The notes: generated by a model from the sequence alone, not told the origin. A stretch of DNA of 64,000 nt from CAYUQT01 sp964596165 (GCA_964596165.1 CAZQTW010000011.1:1-64000); one strand, 5' to 3'. Positions 28,048 through 35,642 are shown, numbered from the stretch's first letter. Numbers and translations: made by a program.

Positions 28048-28509
28048 TTACCTTCGTGATCCCTCATCGGATAAGGGTACTTCCTGGCGGGCGAAAATGC
28101 CTTCGGCCACCGCCTTCACCAAACCCGACTGGCGGATCTCAGCCTTCACCACGAACAGCGAAGGTGACTCGCCCACGTGCCAGCCCCGCACGGTAGCGGC
28201 TTCGCCCACAACCACCGGGTGTCGAAACTGCACGGAAAGCTTCGTGGTGACCGCATGGTGGCCGCGGGCAAACAGACAATGGATCATCGCCGCATCCAGC
28301 AGCAAGGCGATGATGCCGCCGTGTAGCCGATCCGGAAAACCCTGGTATCTCTCTTCACAGGAAAACGAGGCCGTCACGCTGCCGTCATCTTGCCGCACGA
28401 ACCTCAATCCCAGGCCTCCCCGTTTCGGGTCACCGCAGGCGACGCACGCCGGATGACAAGACTCGCCGAGCCCAACATCGTTTTCCGTAACCTCACTCGG
28501 TGTGTTCAC
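28048..28509 (-). CDS. Hotdog-fold thioesterase (PaaI/4HBT type)
   Basis: 153 residues, GTG start with GAAGG 9 bases upstream. An N-terminal CxxC-like segment (CHPACVACGDPKRGGLGLRF) precedes the hotdog domain with the catalytic-region marker FPDRLHGGIIALLLDAAM and the strand VTTKLSVQFRHPVVVGEAA. Predicted acyl-CoA thioesterase acting in the cytoplasm. The CGDP/GLGLRF start is shared by a subset of small 4HBT proteins. It follows the cofactor-gene cluster in the same direction after 99 bases and may or may not belong to it. Confidence 0.85.
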   Translation of the reverse strand: MNTPSEVTENDVGLGESCHPACVACGDPKRGGLGLRFVRQDDGSVTASFSCEERYQGFPDRLHGGIIALLLDAAMIHCLFARGHHAVTTKLSVQFRHPVVVGEAATVRGWHVGESPSLFVVKAEIRQSGLVKAVAEGIFARQEVPLSDEGSRR

Positions 28510-28608
28510 GTGTCATTACCTTCATGGTTGTATATCCGGCCCTTGCGGGTCATTCCCTTCCGGCTTGTCGACGGCGAAGCACGCCGTTGCTCGACCCGAC
28601 GCTCTGAA

Positions 28609-28947
28609 TCAGTGATCGCAGACGTTGGCACCGGTCTGGAGTGTCCCGTCGAGATACGCCTTCACAAGGGTCTCCGGGGCCTCCGACGGGGCGCCCACCA
28701 ACACCTGGATGCCTCGCTCGGCAAACAAATCCTGGGCCCGGGAACCCATGCCTCCGGCAATGATGACGTTCGCTTCGCGATCGTGCAGCCACCGGGGCAG
28801 GAGCCCCGGTTGGTGCTCGGGGGCGTCGACCGTCTCCTGTTTGACGATCGCCTTGGTCTTCGGATCGACGTCGATCAAGGCAAAATGCTCACAATGACCA
28901 AAGTGCGGACACAGTCTGCCGCCGGCAACCGGAATGGCAATACGCAT
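28609..28947 (-). CDS. MTH1175/NifX-like dinitrogenase iron-molybdenum cofactor family protein
   Basis: The start at 28947 is set by GGAGAG 6 bases upstream. 112 residues with the PF02579 fold (ribonuclease H-like): RIAIPVAGGRLCPHFGHCEH, FALIDVDPKTK, ANVIIAGGMGSRAQDLFAER and GIQVLVGAPS. The C-terminus has NVCDH, and Cys/His residues near both ends could bind a metal cluster. Members bind or carry Mo/Fe cofactors; the Desulfovibrio orange protein (ORP) belongs here. Last gene of the leftward ORP-like cluster, 106 bases after the NifU-Mrp fusion. Of the three NifX-like genes here it is the best candidate for the core orange protein or its partner. Confidence 0.88.
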   Translation of the reverse strand: MRIAIPVAGGRLCPHFGHCEHFALIDVDPKTKAIVKQETVDAPEHQPGLLPRWLHDREANVIIAGGMGSRAQDLFAERGIQVLVGAPSEAPETLVKAYLDGTLQTGANVCDH

Positions 28948-29053
28948 TGCATTCTCTCCATTTTCTGCTGAACCATTTCCACAGAACGAACGCACTCGCT
29001 ACTCATGTCTCCACCCCATGGACCGCGATCCAATCGCGGGTCGAGACATCCGT

Positions 29054-30355
29054 TTACGACCATCGGTCTCTCTCACGAAATCCGTTCTTGTCCAGCCCAA
29101 GAATCGGTCCGATGACCTGCTGGAACGTACTGGCGGTCGTGGTTTCGGCGTAGTGATGGGCGTAGGGCCTGCCCTCATCGCAGGCCAGGGCGATCTTGGG
29201 ATCGATGGGGATACGCCCCAAAAACGGTACGTCCATCTCCTTGGCCATCCGTTCCCCGCCGCCGCTCTTGAAAATGTCCGTCACCTCGCCGCACTGGGGA
29301 CACGCAAAACCGCTCATGTTCTCCACCACGCCGAGCACCGGCATGCGCACCTGCCGGCAGAACGTCACACACCGGCGGACATCGGACAACGCCACCTCTT
29401 GCGGCGTGGTGACGATCACGGCCCCATCGGCATCGGGAATGAGCTGACAGACCGACAACGGTTCGTCACCCGTGCCCGGCGGCGAGTCGATGACCAGAAA
29501 ATCCAGTTCACCCCATTCAACGTCCTTTATAAACTGCTTGATGACCCCCATCTTGAGCGGACCCCGCCAGATGACCGCGTCGCTCCGTCCCGACAGCAGC
29601 AGACCGATGGACACGACCTTCAGATCGCCGATCTCGAAGGGGACGAGCGTCTGGTTCTCCACCTCCAATCGCTTGCCCTCCAACCCCAGCATCCTCGGGA
29701 TGCTCGGGCCGTGGATGTCCACGTCCAGAAGCCCTACCCGTTTGCCGGACAGAGAGAGTGAAACGGCCAGATTCACCGCGACGGTGCTCTTGCCCACTCC
29801 CCCCTTGCCGGAGAGCACAAGAACTTTGTGTTTGATCTGACAGAGCCGCCGTTGAAGCGCTTGGCGATCCTCGAACTCCTGGGTCGATTCGCCTTCACGG
29901 GCCGTCTTGGCGTCACAGCTTTCATCGGAACAACTTCCGCACCCCTGATCTCGCCGGCCGTCCGCCTTGGACCGCTCCTTCATCCGCTTCAGTGAATCCT
30001 CGACCGCCGCCCTGAGCGTGTTGGCCGCCAGCAGCGCGCAGTGCCTGGATTCTTCCGTCAGCCCCCCCAGGGCATCGATGATGTCCTGCTGCCGAATCTG
30101 AGCCGCCTCCATCAGCGACTTCCCGACGGCCAACTCGGTCGCCATGCTGCCCGAGGCGATGCTCGGACCGCATCCGTCCGTTTCGAAAGTCGCCTGCACG
30201 ATGCGCCCGTCGTCGTTCTTGATCCAGATCTCCATGGTGTCGCCGCAGGGGCCCGTAATCCGCGCGTGTCCTGATGCGCCACTCAGTGCCCCACGGTTTC
30301 GGGGATGATCGAATCGCTCAATCGCCCCTTGCCCATAGTCGTTTTCGCCGCTCAT
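29054..30355 (-). CDS. NifU-like scaffold fused to Mrp/NBP35-type P-loop ATPase
   Basis: The start at 30355 (MSGENDYGQG) has AAGGA 6 bases upstream; the frame is open upstream. 433 residues. Residues 12-125 are an IscU/NifU scaffold with all three cluster cysteines: Cys37 (GPCGDTM), Cys62 (DGCGPSIASGS), Cys106 (ESRHCALLAANTL). A linker with Cys139, Cys142 and Cys147 follows. Then an Mrp ATPase with deviant Walker A GKGGVGKS (183-190), VIDSPPGTGDEP (289-299) and the C-terminal CPQC (Cys352/355), which bridges an Fe-S cluster in the dimer. The protein thus combines assembly scaffold and ATP-driven cluster carrier in one chain. In the cluster it probably delivers Fe-S or Mo-S clusters to the NifX-like proteins or the MinD ATPases. 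DVU2109 of Desulfovibrio is the comparable component. Confidence 0.9.
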   Translation of the reverse strand: MSGENDYGQGAIERFDHPRNRGALSGASGHARITGPCGDTMEIWIKNDDGRIVQATFETDGCGPSIASGSMATELAVGKSLMEAAQIRQQDIIDALGGLTEESRHCALLAANTLRAAVEDSLKRMKERSKADGRRDQGCGSCSDESCDAKTAREGESTQEFEDRQALQRRLCQIKHKVLVLSGKGGVGKSTVAVNLAVSLSLSGKRVGLLDVDIHGPSIPRMLGLEGKRLEVENQTLVPFEIGDLKVVSIGLLLSGRSDAVIWRGPLKMGVIKQFIKDVEWGELDFLVIDSPPGTGDEPLSVCQLIPDADGAVIVTTPQEVALSDVRRCVTFCRQVRMPVLGVVENMSGFACPQCGEVTDIFKSGGGERMAKEMDVPFLGRIPIDPKIALACDEGRPYAHHYAETTTASTFQQVIGPILGLDKNGFRERDRWS

Positions 30356-30381
30356 CGTCGTTCCTTGCTCCTGATTGCCAA

Positions 30382-31278
30382 TCATGCACCCGGTGCCTCG
30401 CCGAGCCGCCTTGAGACATCTCGCCAAATGTCCGCTATCTCGCGCGCCGCTGTGCTGTCGCGGCACTCCACCACAGCCTTACCCTGGATCTGCGCCTGGG
30501 TTACCGCCCGGTCGTAGTGAATCCGCCCAACCGGCTGAGCGCCGTGCTCCGCGGCACAGTCTTCGATCTGATCCGCCATGGACGGGTTCAGGTCATACTT
30601 GTTCACGCACACCAGCGCCGGTATCCTAAAGTGTTTCGCCAGGCCCAGCACGCGCTCCAGATCGTGCCGACCCGAAAGCGTCGGCTCCGTCACGACCAAG
30701 ACGCCCGAGGCCCCCGTGATCGACGCGATGACCGGACAGCCGATGCCGGGCGGGCCGTCCACGATGATCAGGTCGAGCCCTCGTTCGCCGGCAATACGCT
30801 GGGCCTCGCGCCGGACCGTGCTGACCAGCTTCCCGGAGTTCTCGGCGGCGATGCCGAGCCGGGCGTGGACCATCGGACCGTTCGCGGTCTCCGACACAAA
30901 CCATTCACCGGTGACTCTCTCGACGAAGTCAATGGCATTCACCGGGCAGAACCGCGCGCATACGCCGCAACCCTCACACGCAATGGGATCGATTCGGAAG
31001 GTCCACGCCCCATTCGTGCTCTCCTTCCGGACGGCCTCAAATCGGCAATGCGCCAGGCACCCGCCGCAGGCGAGGCAGTCCTCCTGGCGTATCACGGCCT
31101 CCTTGCCGCTGCGAAACACCTCTCGTCGGACGATCGCAGGGTCCAACACCAGATGGAGGTCGGCGGCGTCGACGTCGCAATCGGCCAAGACCGATTTCCC
31201 GGCCAAGACGGCGAACGAAGCCACCACGCTCGTCTTTCCGGTACCGCCCTTGCCGCTGATGACCACGAGTTCCTTCAT
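30382..31278 (-). CDS. Ferredoxin-MinD family ATPase (ORP complex type), copy 2
   Basis: 298 residues, start at 31278 (MKELVVISGKGGTGKTS). Deviant Walker A at residues 9-16. Two [4Fe-4S] motifs are inserted after the first strands: Cys68, 71, 74, 78 (CLACGGCLAHC) and Cys101, 104, 107, 111 (CEGCGVCARFC). Walker-type VDGPPGIGCPVIASITGA and VTEPTLSGRHDLERV follow. Two such ATPases next to NifX-like genes are the hallmark of the ORP operons (DVU2103/DVU2104). They hydrolyse ATP and carry Fe-S clusters, and have been proposed to form a complex with the orange protein. Separated from the NifU-Mrp gene by only 26 bases, so co-transcription is likely. Confidence 0.92.
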   Translation of the reverse strand: MKELVVISGKGGTGKTSVVASFAVLAGKSVLADCDVDAADLHLVLDPAIVRREVFRSGKEAVIRQEDCLACGGCLAHCRFEAVRKESTNGAWTFRIDPIACEGCGVCARFCPVNAIDFVERVTGEWFVSETANGPMVHARLGIAAENSGKLVSTVRREAQRIAGERGLDLIIVDGPPGIGCPVIASITGASGVLVVTEPTLSGRHDLERVLGLAKHFRIPALVCVNKYDLNPSMADQIEDCAAEHGAQPVGRIHYDRAVTQAQIQGKAVVECRDSTAAREIADIWRDVSRRLGEAPGA

Positions 31279-31327
31279 GCTTGCTCTCGTGCCCCGCCGT
31301 ACGGGCGGGCCTCTGGAATCCCGCACC

Positions 31328-32266
31328 TTACTCCGTCGACCTGTAGAACGTAGTGCCGTTCAAAACCTTCGCGTCCACACACCGACTTTCGAGAAGAGGA
31401 CCCATGACCTTCATGATCTCGTTGGGATGGACACCGAGTCCGTTGGCCAAATCCGGAAGCGAACACGGCCGGCGCCTCAGCAGGGCCAACAACCCATCGC
31501 TGGTGGCGCGAGTGGATGGATGATCCTCCGCCCCGTGGTAGCCTCCAATGACCTCGGTCTCAACGGGGAATCGCCTCGCGATACGCTCGAGCATCTCCCT
31601 GGAGGCCGGCATGGCATAAGGTTCGGTCGGCGGACGGTTCACCGTGTTCAGTTGCACGCGATCGGGCAGAATCCGTTCCACCGCCTGCACCATCTCGTTG
31701 ACTTCGGAGTCGATCGTTGTGACCCCGCTCAGGATGAACACCTCCAGCCAGATCGGTTTGGCGAACTCCCGTCGAAACTCCACGAGCCCGTCCACCATCT
31801 CCGCGAATCGTATTCGCGGATGCGGCCGGTTCACGTATTGAAATGTCCGGTCGGTGCCCGCGTCCAAGGACGGAATCACCAGATCCGCCTGCGAGAGGCC
31901 CTTTCGGACCTGACGATCCCACAGGAGTGAGCCGTTGGTCAGGACGGCCACCGGTATCGTGCTGATCTTCTTGACCGCCGAAATCAATTCGCCCAATCGC
32001 CCGTGGAGCGTCGGCTCGCCCGAACCCGAGAGCGTGATGTAGTCGGGTAGCGGCCTGACGTTCAACTTGCCGGCAACTTCATTCACCACGCGTTCCAGGG
32101 GGACGTACTCTGCCCGCTTGACCGTCTTATTGGTGGTTCGCCCGAGTTGGCAGTAGATGCAGTCGTAGGTGCAGGTCTTGAACTCGACCAGGTCGACACC
32201 CAGGGACCTCCCCAGGCGACGGGACGCCACCGGACCGAACACGTATTGGAATCGCTGTTGACTCAC
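31328..32266 (-). CDS. Radical SAM protein (COG0731 type) with C-terminal winged helix
   Basis: A GTG start at 32266 is chosen: it is only 5 bases after the stop of the upstream MinD gene, preceded by GAGAGA, and the conserved N-terminus SQQRFQYVFGPVASRRLG begins there. The open frame extends upstream but is antisense in character. 312 residues. Radical SAM cluster CTYDCIYC (Cys32, 36, 39), SGSGEPTLH for SAM binding, LVIPSLDAGTDRTFQYVNRP and LEVFILSGVTT. After about residue 235 the chain has a winged-helix-like end (RRRPCSLPDLANGLGVHPNE). This family is common beside anaerobic MinD-ferredoxin ATPases, but its reaction is unknown. It lies between the two MinD genes, with 5- and 49-base spacings, so it belongs to the unit. 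Confidence 0.88.
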   Translation of the reverse strand: MSQQRFQYVFGPVASRRLGRSLGVDLVEFKTCTYDCIYCQLGRTTNKTVKRAEYVPLERVVNEVAGKLNVRPLPDYITLSGSGEPTLHGRLGELISAVKKISTIPVAVLTNGSLLWDRQVRKGLSQADLVIPSLDAGTDRTFQYVNRPHPRIRFAEMVDGLVEFRREFAKPIWLEVFILSGVTTIDSEVNEMVQAVERILPDRVQLNTVNRPPTEPYAMPASREMLERIARRFPVETEVIGGYHGAEDHPSTRATSDGLLALLRRRPCSLPDLANGLGVHPNEIMKVMGPLLESRCVDAKVLNGTTFYRSTE

Positions 32267-32270
32267 TCTC

Positions 32271-33161
32271 TCAACACCCGAGCCGCGCTGATCGCGCCGC
32301 GTCCAACTCCTCTTGAACCGACTGTCCCAGTCTCCGAAACGCCGTACGCAGTTCCGGTAAGGCCTCAACGGCCGCCTTCCCACGCGAGTACGCCTCCGCG
32401 ATCCGCCGATCGTCGGGGATCTCCATGAGAATGCGAATGCCTTCCTCGGCACAGTATGCGTGGGTCCGGCCGTCGCCGGCATCCGCTCGGTTGATCACCA
32501 CGCCGAACGGGAGCTCCAGCTTCCGAACGGTCTCGACCGCCAGCTTCAGATCGTGCAGACCAAACGAGGTGGGTTCCGTCACGAGAATCACATAGTCGGC
32601 GCCTCGGACCGACGCGATCACCGGGCACGAGGTCCCGGGGGGCGCGTCGATGAGCGTGAGTCCCTCGTCCGAAACGTATCGCTTGATCGCCCGGATCAGC
32701 GGTGGAGATTGAGCCTCGCCTACCCGGAGGCGACCCTCGACGAACTCGACGTCCCGCGACCGCCCGATGCTCAGGTGGCCGACGTCGCGGCGACCCTCCG
32801 CAATCGCCGAAACAGGACAGACCTTGACGCAACCCCCGCATCCGTGACAGAGTTCCGGAAAAACCAATGCCTTGGTCTTCAGCGAAGCAATCGCGTTGTA
32901 TTGGCAGATCTCCGCGCACCTGCCGCAGGCCGTGCAGCGATCCTCATCGACAACCGGTACGGGAACGCTGACCGGCAGCGTCCCGGTAATTGTGGGCTTC
33001 AGAAAGAGGTGGCAGTTCGGCTCCTCCACATCACAGTCGATCAGACGCACCAGGCCCGGCGCCGAGAGCGCCATACTGACCGCAACGGTGGTCTTCCCGG
33101 TGCCACCTTTGCCGCTGGCAACCGCGACGACGATTCGTTTGTTGTCGCATCCCGCGTTCAT
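32271..33161 (-). CDS. Ferredoxin-MinD family ATPase (ORP complex type), copy 1
   Basis: 296 residues. Deviant Walker A in ASGKGGTGKTTVAVSM (residues about 15-30). Two ferredoxin clusters: Cys76, 79, 82, 86 (CTACGRCAEIC) and Cys105, 108, 111, 115 (CHGCGGCVKVC). Nucleotide loop DAPPGTSCPVIASVRGADYV and VTEPTSFGLHDLKLA mark the family. It is clearly a paralogue of the ATPase at 30382-31278, with a shorter gap between the clusters. Such pairs may act as a heterodimer in metal-sulfur cluster handling. It follows the DUF4405 membrane gene by 72 bases and is almost contiguous with the radical SAM gene. Confidence 0.92.
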   Translation of the reverse strand: MNAGCDNKRIVVAVASGKGGTGKTTVAVSMALSAPGLVRLIDCDVEEPNCHLFLKPTITGTLPVSVPVPVVDEDRCTACGRCAEICQYNAIASLKTKALVFPELCHGCGGCVKVCPVSAIAEGRRDVGHLSIGRSRDVEFVEGRLRVGEAQSPPLIRAIKRYVSDEGLTLIDAPPGTSCPVIASVRGADYVILVTEPTSFGLHDLKLAVETVRKLELPFGVVINRADAGDGRTHAYCAEEGIRILMEIPDDRRIAEAYSRGKAAVEALPELRTAFRRLGQSVQEELDAARSARLGC

Positions 33162-33233
33162 TCGACCATCTCTGCAAAACCAATGGGGCGGTGGTGGTCT
33201 CCAACCACAACCCCTGGCCCTTCAGACCCCTTC

Positions 33234-33746
33234 CTAGCGTGACGACTCGTTCGCGCGGACATCCGGCGATCCATGCCGTCCGCGTCCCTGACCGCCCCGG
33301 CCCCGACCGACCGGTTGATCGTGAGGAACGACATCCTGCGCATTCCGATGCAGAAACTGCGGCGTATCGCTCTTTTCGGGCGATACCAGCAGCGGCAAGG
33401 CAAAGAGGCCCGTACAGATCAGTACAAAGACCACCGCGACGACGATTCTCACGGCGCGCGATGCAATCAGATGCGTAAGGGTTGCGGTGATCCAACTCCA
33501 GTGAAGCACGATGTGTACCGCCAGCAGGGCCAGCAACGTGAGCGAGGCGTACAGATGCACCGTCCCCCACTGATGCCTGTCCAGTCCGAAGAGGTACAAT
33601 TCGATGTTCGCCCCGTACTTGAGCACCCGCTCGCGGCCCGGTAGGAGCACCCACTTCATCAGGAACCCCAGACCCGCAATCAGGGCCATGTCGATGAACA
33701 TCAAGGCATCAATCACGAAGTTAATCTTGGCTTTGTTCTTGAGCAT
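33234..33746 (-). CDS. DUF4405-like membrane protein with several histidines
   Basis: 170 residues. Three hydrophobic segments are visible: FVIDALMFIDMALIAGLGFL (9-28), VHLYASLTLLALLAVHIVLH (about 63-82) and VRIVVAVVFVLICTGLFALP (about 98-117). Histidines in HQWGTVH and VHIVLHW are placed as in DUF4405 or cytochrome b561-like proteins, so heme binding is possible. The C-terminal 40 residues are Gly/Arg-rich and look disordered. In the cluster it would be the only membrane part and could link the ATPases or the cofactor to electron flow. Start ATG at 33746, 24 bases after the small upstream frame. Confidence 0.7.
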   Translation of the reverse strand: MLKNKAKINFVIDALMFIDMALIAGLGFLMKWVLLPGRERVLKYGANIELYLFGLDRHQWGTVHLYASLTLLALLAVHIVLHWSWITATLTHLIASRAVRIVVAVVFVLICTGLFALPLLVSPEKSDTPQFLHRNAQDVVPHDQPVGRGRGGQGRGRHGSPDVRANESSR

Positions 33747-33770
33747 CGGCCTCTCCGCTACCGGCCCGTC

Positions 33771-33992
33771 TCACTTCGGACATTTCTTGAGGACCATGAA
33801 CCAGTCCAGCACCCGGGTGTCTGCCGCCGGTTTCTCAACGCGATCCTTGGCCGTCCCGCAGGAGCCGGCCGGCGGAACGATCACCTCGTCGCCCGATTGC
33901 CGCTGGGCCACCGTGGCATCGTCGATGAAGTCCTCGACATCCGTGCTCGGTCTTGCGTGTGCCTCAGTATCCGTCGCCACGATCGTCCCCAA
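33771..33992 (-). CDS. Possible small protein in the cluster, or repeat relic
   Basis: 73 residues from a TTG start at 33992. It contains FIDDATVAQRQSGDEVIV and ends VLDWFMVLKKCPK. No family is recognised. The last 60 bases (GTTGAGAAACCGGCGG and onward) resemble the distal part of the dispersed element at 61529-61740, so this may be a repeat-derived frame rather than a gene. Keeping it as a gene is supported only by its location in a tight operon (24 bases before DUF4405, 48 after the NifX-like stop). Confidence 0.3.
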   Translation of the reverse strand: MGTIVATDTEAHARPSTDVEDFIDDATVAQRQSGDEVIVPPAGSCGTAKDRVEKPAADTRVLDWFMVLKKCPK

Positions 33993-34040
33993 TCCCTGCC
34001 CGTCGAGTCCGTGGGCCCGCTATGCGGCCGCCCGACGCCA

Positions 34041-34370
34041 CTACACCCAGTGCCCCTCGACATCGGGCGAATCCGACGGGCTCAGCTCGCCCCGCTTGAA
34101 GCGCTCGACGACCTCGCCCACGGTCCCTTCGACGCCGGTAATAACCTGGATCCCCGCGGCCCGAAGCGTGGCGAACGCCTTCGGGCCACAGTGCCCGGTC
34201 AGCAGGACCTGCGCTCCCAGGCGAGAGACGTTCTGGGCCGCCTGAATCCCCGCCCCCTGTGCGGCATTCAAGTTCTGCGTGTTGTCCTCGACCTGAACGC
34301 TGCCCGTTTCCGTGTCCACGAGGATGAATTTCGCCGCTCGACCAAACCGCGGATCGATCGGCGAACCCAA
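34041..34370 (-). CDS. NifX/MTH1175-like protein without a normal start codon
   Basis: From TTG 34370 the product is 109 residues: GSPIDPRFGRAAKFILVDTE, GIQAAQNVSRLGAQVLLTGH, CGPKAFATLRAAGIQVITGV and an end in GHWV. These are diagnostic for MTH1175-like proteins of PF02579. But the family normally starts about 12 residues earlier, and the frame upstream indeed reads KVAGTSSGDGL (from 34400), which matches the first strand MKVAVTSSG of relatives. No ATG, GTG or TTG exists there: the expected start reads GGG. So either TTG is used, giving a shortened first strand, or the start codon was lost. GC-rich palindromic DNA lies directly upstream. Confidence 0.65.
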   Translation of the reverse strand: MGSPIDPRFGRAAKFILVDTETGSVQVEDNTQNLNAAQGAGIQAAQNVSRLGAQVLLTGHCGPKAFATLRAAGIQVITGVEGTVGEVVERFKRGELSPSDSPDVEGHWV

Positions 34371-34443
34371 CCCATCCCCGCTTGATGTGCCCGCAACCTT
34401 CCCTTTGGCGCCCTGCCAACGGCTACTTGGTGTTGAGCTGCTC

Positions 34444-34465
34444 GGGCCCGGCGCTCGCCGGGCCC
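34444..34465. repeat. Perfect 10-bp palindromic hairpin between cluster genes
   Basis: GGGCCCGGCG (34444-34453) and CGCCGGGCCC (34456-34465) are complementary around CT. Between the DUF5320 gene and the NifX-like gene; possible attenuator, processing site or REP-like hairpin. Confidence 0.55.
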
Positions 34466-34510
34466 GCCCTCACGAACACCGAGATCTTTCGGCCGCACCC
34501 GCCCCGCTCG

Positions 34511-34870
34511 TTAGGACACCTTCTCCTCGGCCGCCAACTCGTCGATTCGTTTTCTCAGGTCGTCCAATTGGGCCTGAAGAACGTCAGCCTGCCTCGTCAG
34601 GAATTCCTTCTCGGCTGCCGGATTTGGAACCGGCTGAACTCCCGACATCGGCGGCGCAGCCCCCCACCCGAAACGAGCCCAGCCCGGCAATCCGGTCGCC
34701 CAGAACATGTTTCGCCGGCCTCGTCGGCCGCCACCGCCAAAACCGCGACCCCGACCGAAAACCGGCACCGGATTCATGAAACCCGGAACACCGTATCCGG
34801 CACAGTAGCCCGCGGCACGGCCCGTCATTGGTCCCATTCCCATCGGTCCTGTTCCATCTCCACCTGGCAT
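34511..34870 (-). CDS. DUF5320-type Gly/Arg-rich small protein with C-terminal coiled coil
   Basis: 119 residues beginning MPGGDGTGPMGMGPMTGRAA, which is the typical DUF5320 start, followed by GYCAGYGVPGF, a Gly/Arg-rich middle (FGRGRGFGGGGRRGRRN) and a helical end (LTRQADVLQAQLDDLRKRID). DUF5320 proteins are small, occur in anaerobes and are nearly always encoded next to NifX-like or MinD-type genes; their function is unknown. Starts 24 bases after the NifX-zinc-ribbon gene, in the same operon. Confidence 0.82.
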   Translation of the reverse strand: MPGGDGTGPMGMGPMTGRAAGYCAGYGVPGFMNPVPVFGRGRGFGGGGRRGRRNMFWATGLPGWARFGWGAAPPMSGVQPVPNPAAEKEFLTRQADVLQAQLDDLRKRIDELAAEEKVS

Positions 34871-34894
34871 GATGTATCTCCTTTCAACTGGAAG

Positions 34895-35554
34895 TTATCC
34901 TCGGGTCATCGTGGTACCGCAGTTCGGGCAAATCAGTTGAACGCAAGGCTGCCCCCTCTCATGGGCTTGCCTGTGCCCGCAACTCGGACAAACGCACTCT
35001 CCCGGCGAGCTGAGGTCCGGGTTCTGCATGCGCCATCTGCCCCTCCGGCCACGCCCCGTTCCTCTTCCTCGCCCGCCTCCGCCTCGTCCGCCAGTCCCGT
35101 TTCCCAACGGCATCGTTGATCCCGGCGAGGAAGCCGTGCCGCCCCAGCCTTCTCCCGGCCGGTTCGTTGCGGCATACGGCCCTCGCTCGCCCCTGAACTG
35201 CCTCTGCCCACCGCAACACCCCGGCATCTGCAACGACGGGGTTGACAGATTGCCGGTTAAGAACGCCCTCAGCACATCACCCACACTCCCGGCAATGTAT
35301 GGGATGAGCCGGATTCCGGTGGCCCGCACCATGGCGGCAACCGGTACCGAGATGGCCCCACACACAAGGACCTGAACACCCATCCCCTGAATGGCGGCCA
35401 CCTTTTGCAGGGGCTGCGCGTCGGAAAGTGCCTCCTGTCGGCTTGCGACCGCTTGGCCCTCTCGAACGTCAAACACCAGAACCTGCTGAGCAGCGTCGAA
35501 AACCGGAGAGATCCTTCCTTCCCACACAGTGAAGGCTACTCTTGTAGGGCTCAT
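34895..35554 (-). CDS. NifX-like domain fused to Arg/Gly-rich linker and zinc ribbon
   Basis: Start at 35554 (MSPTRVAFTV) with GGAGG 9 bases upstream. 219 residues in three parts. Residues 1-105 are a PF02579 cofactor-binding domain (RVAFTVWEGRISPVFDAAQQ, VQVLVCGAISVPVAAMV). Residues about 104-155 correspond to the dispersed element also found at 61529-61680, starting at PGCCGGQRQFRGERG. Residues 155-176 are Gly/Arg-rich. Residues 187-213 are a rubredoxin-like zinc ribbon (CVCPSCG, then LICPNCG). It is the first gene after the sigma-54 promoter match, so it probably heads the transcription unit. A nucleic-acid or protein contact through the RGG part and a metal or cluster site are plausible. 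Confidence 0.82.
   Translation of the reverse strand: MSPTRVAFTVWEGRISPVFDAAQQVLVFDVREGQAVASRQEALSDAQPLQKVAAIQGMGVQVLVCGAISVPVAAMVRATGIRLIPYIAGSVGDVLRAFLTGNLSTPSLQMPGCCGGQRQFRGERGPYAATNRPGEGWGGTASSPGSTMPLGNGTGGRGGGGRGRGTGRGRRGRWRMQNPDLSSPGECVCPSCGHRQAHERGQPCVQLICPNCGTTMTRG
35089..35244 (-). repeat. Dispersed element, copy inside the NifX-zinc-ribbon gene
   Basis: Read on the minus strand, this stretch aligns without gaps over most of its length to 61529-61680, by eye about three quarters identical: GATGCCGGGGTGTTGCGG, GGCAGAGGCAGTTCAG, CGAACCGGCCGG and ACGATGCCGTTGGGAAAC are the best parts. Here it is in frame and codes for the linker between the NifX-like domain and the RGG region. Confidence 0.65.
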
Positions 35555-35589
35555 TGCCAAAGACCTCCGAGGACTCATTTGTGAGAACA

Positions 35590-35604
35590 GCACATGCCAT
35601 GCCA
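35590..35604 (-). promoter_or_regulatory. Putative sigma-54 promoter of the ORP-like operon
   Basis: On the minus strand TGGCAT-GGCAT-GTGC matches the consensus TGGCAC-N5-TTGC at 13 of the constrained spacings and keeps both invariant GG (-24) and GC (-12) at the right distance. Initiation would be near 35578, giving a leader of about 24 bases with the GGAGG site before ATG 35554. The sigma-54 activator is encoded 2-3 kb away. Confidence 0.65.
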
Positions 35605-35642
35605 GCAAGCAACTAAGACAACGGCGCGATCTTAACCTATTT

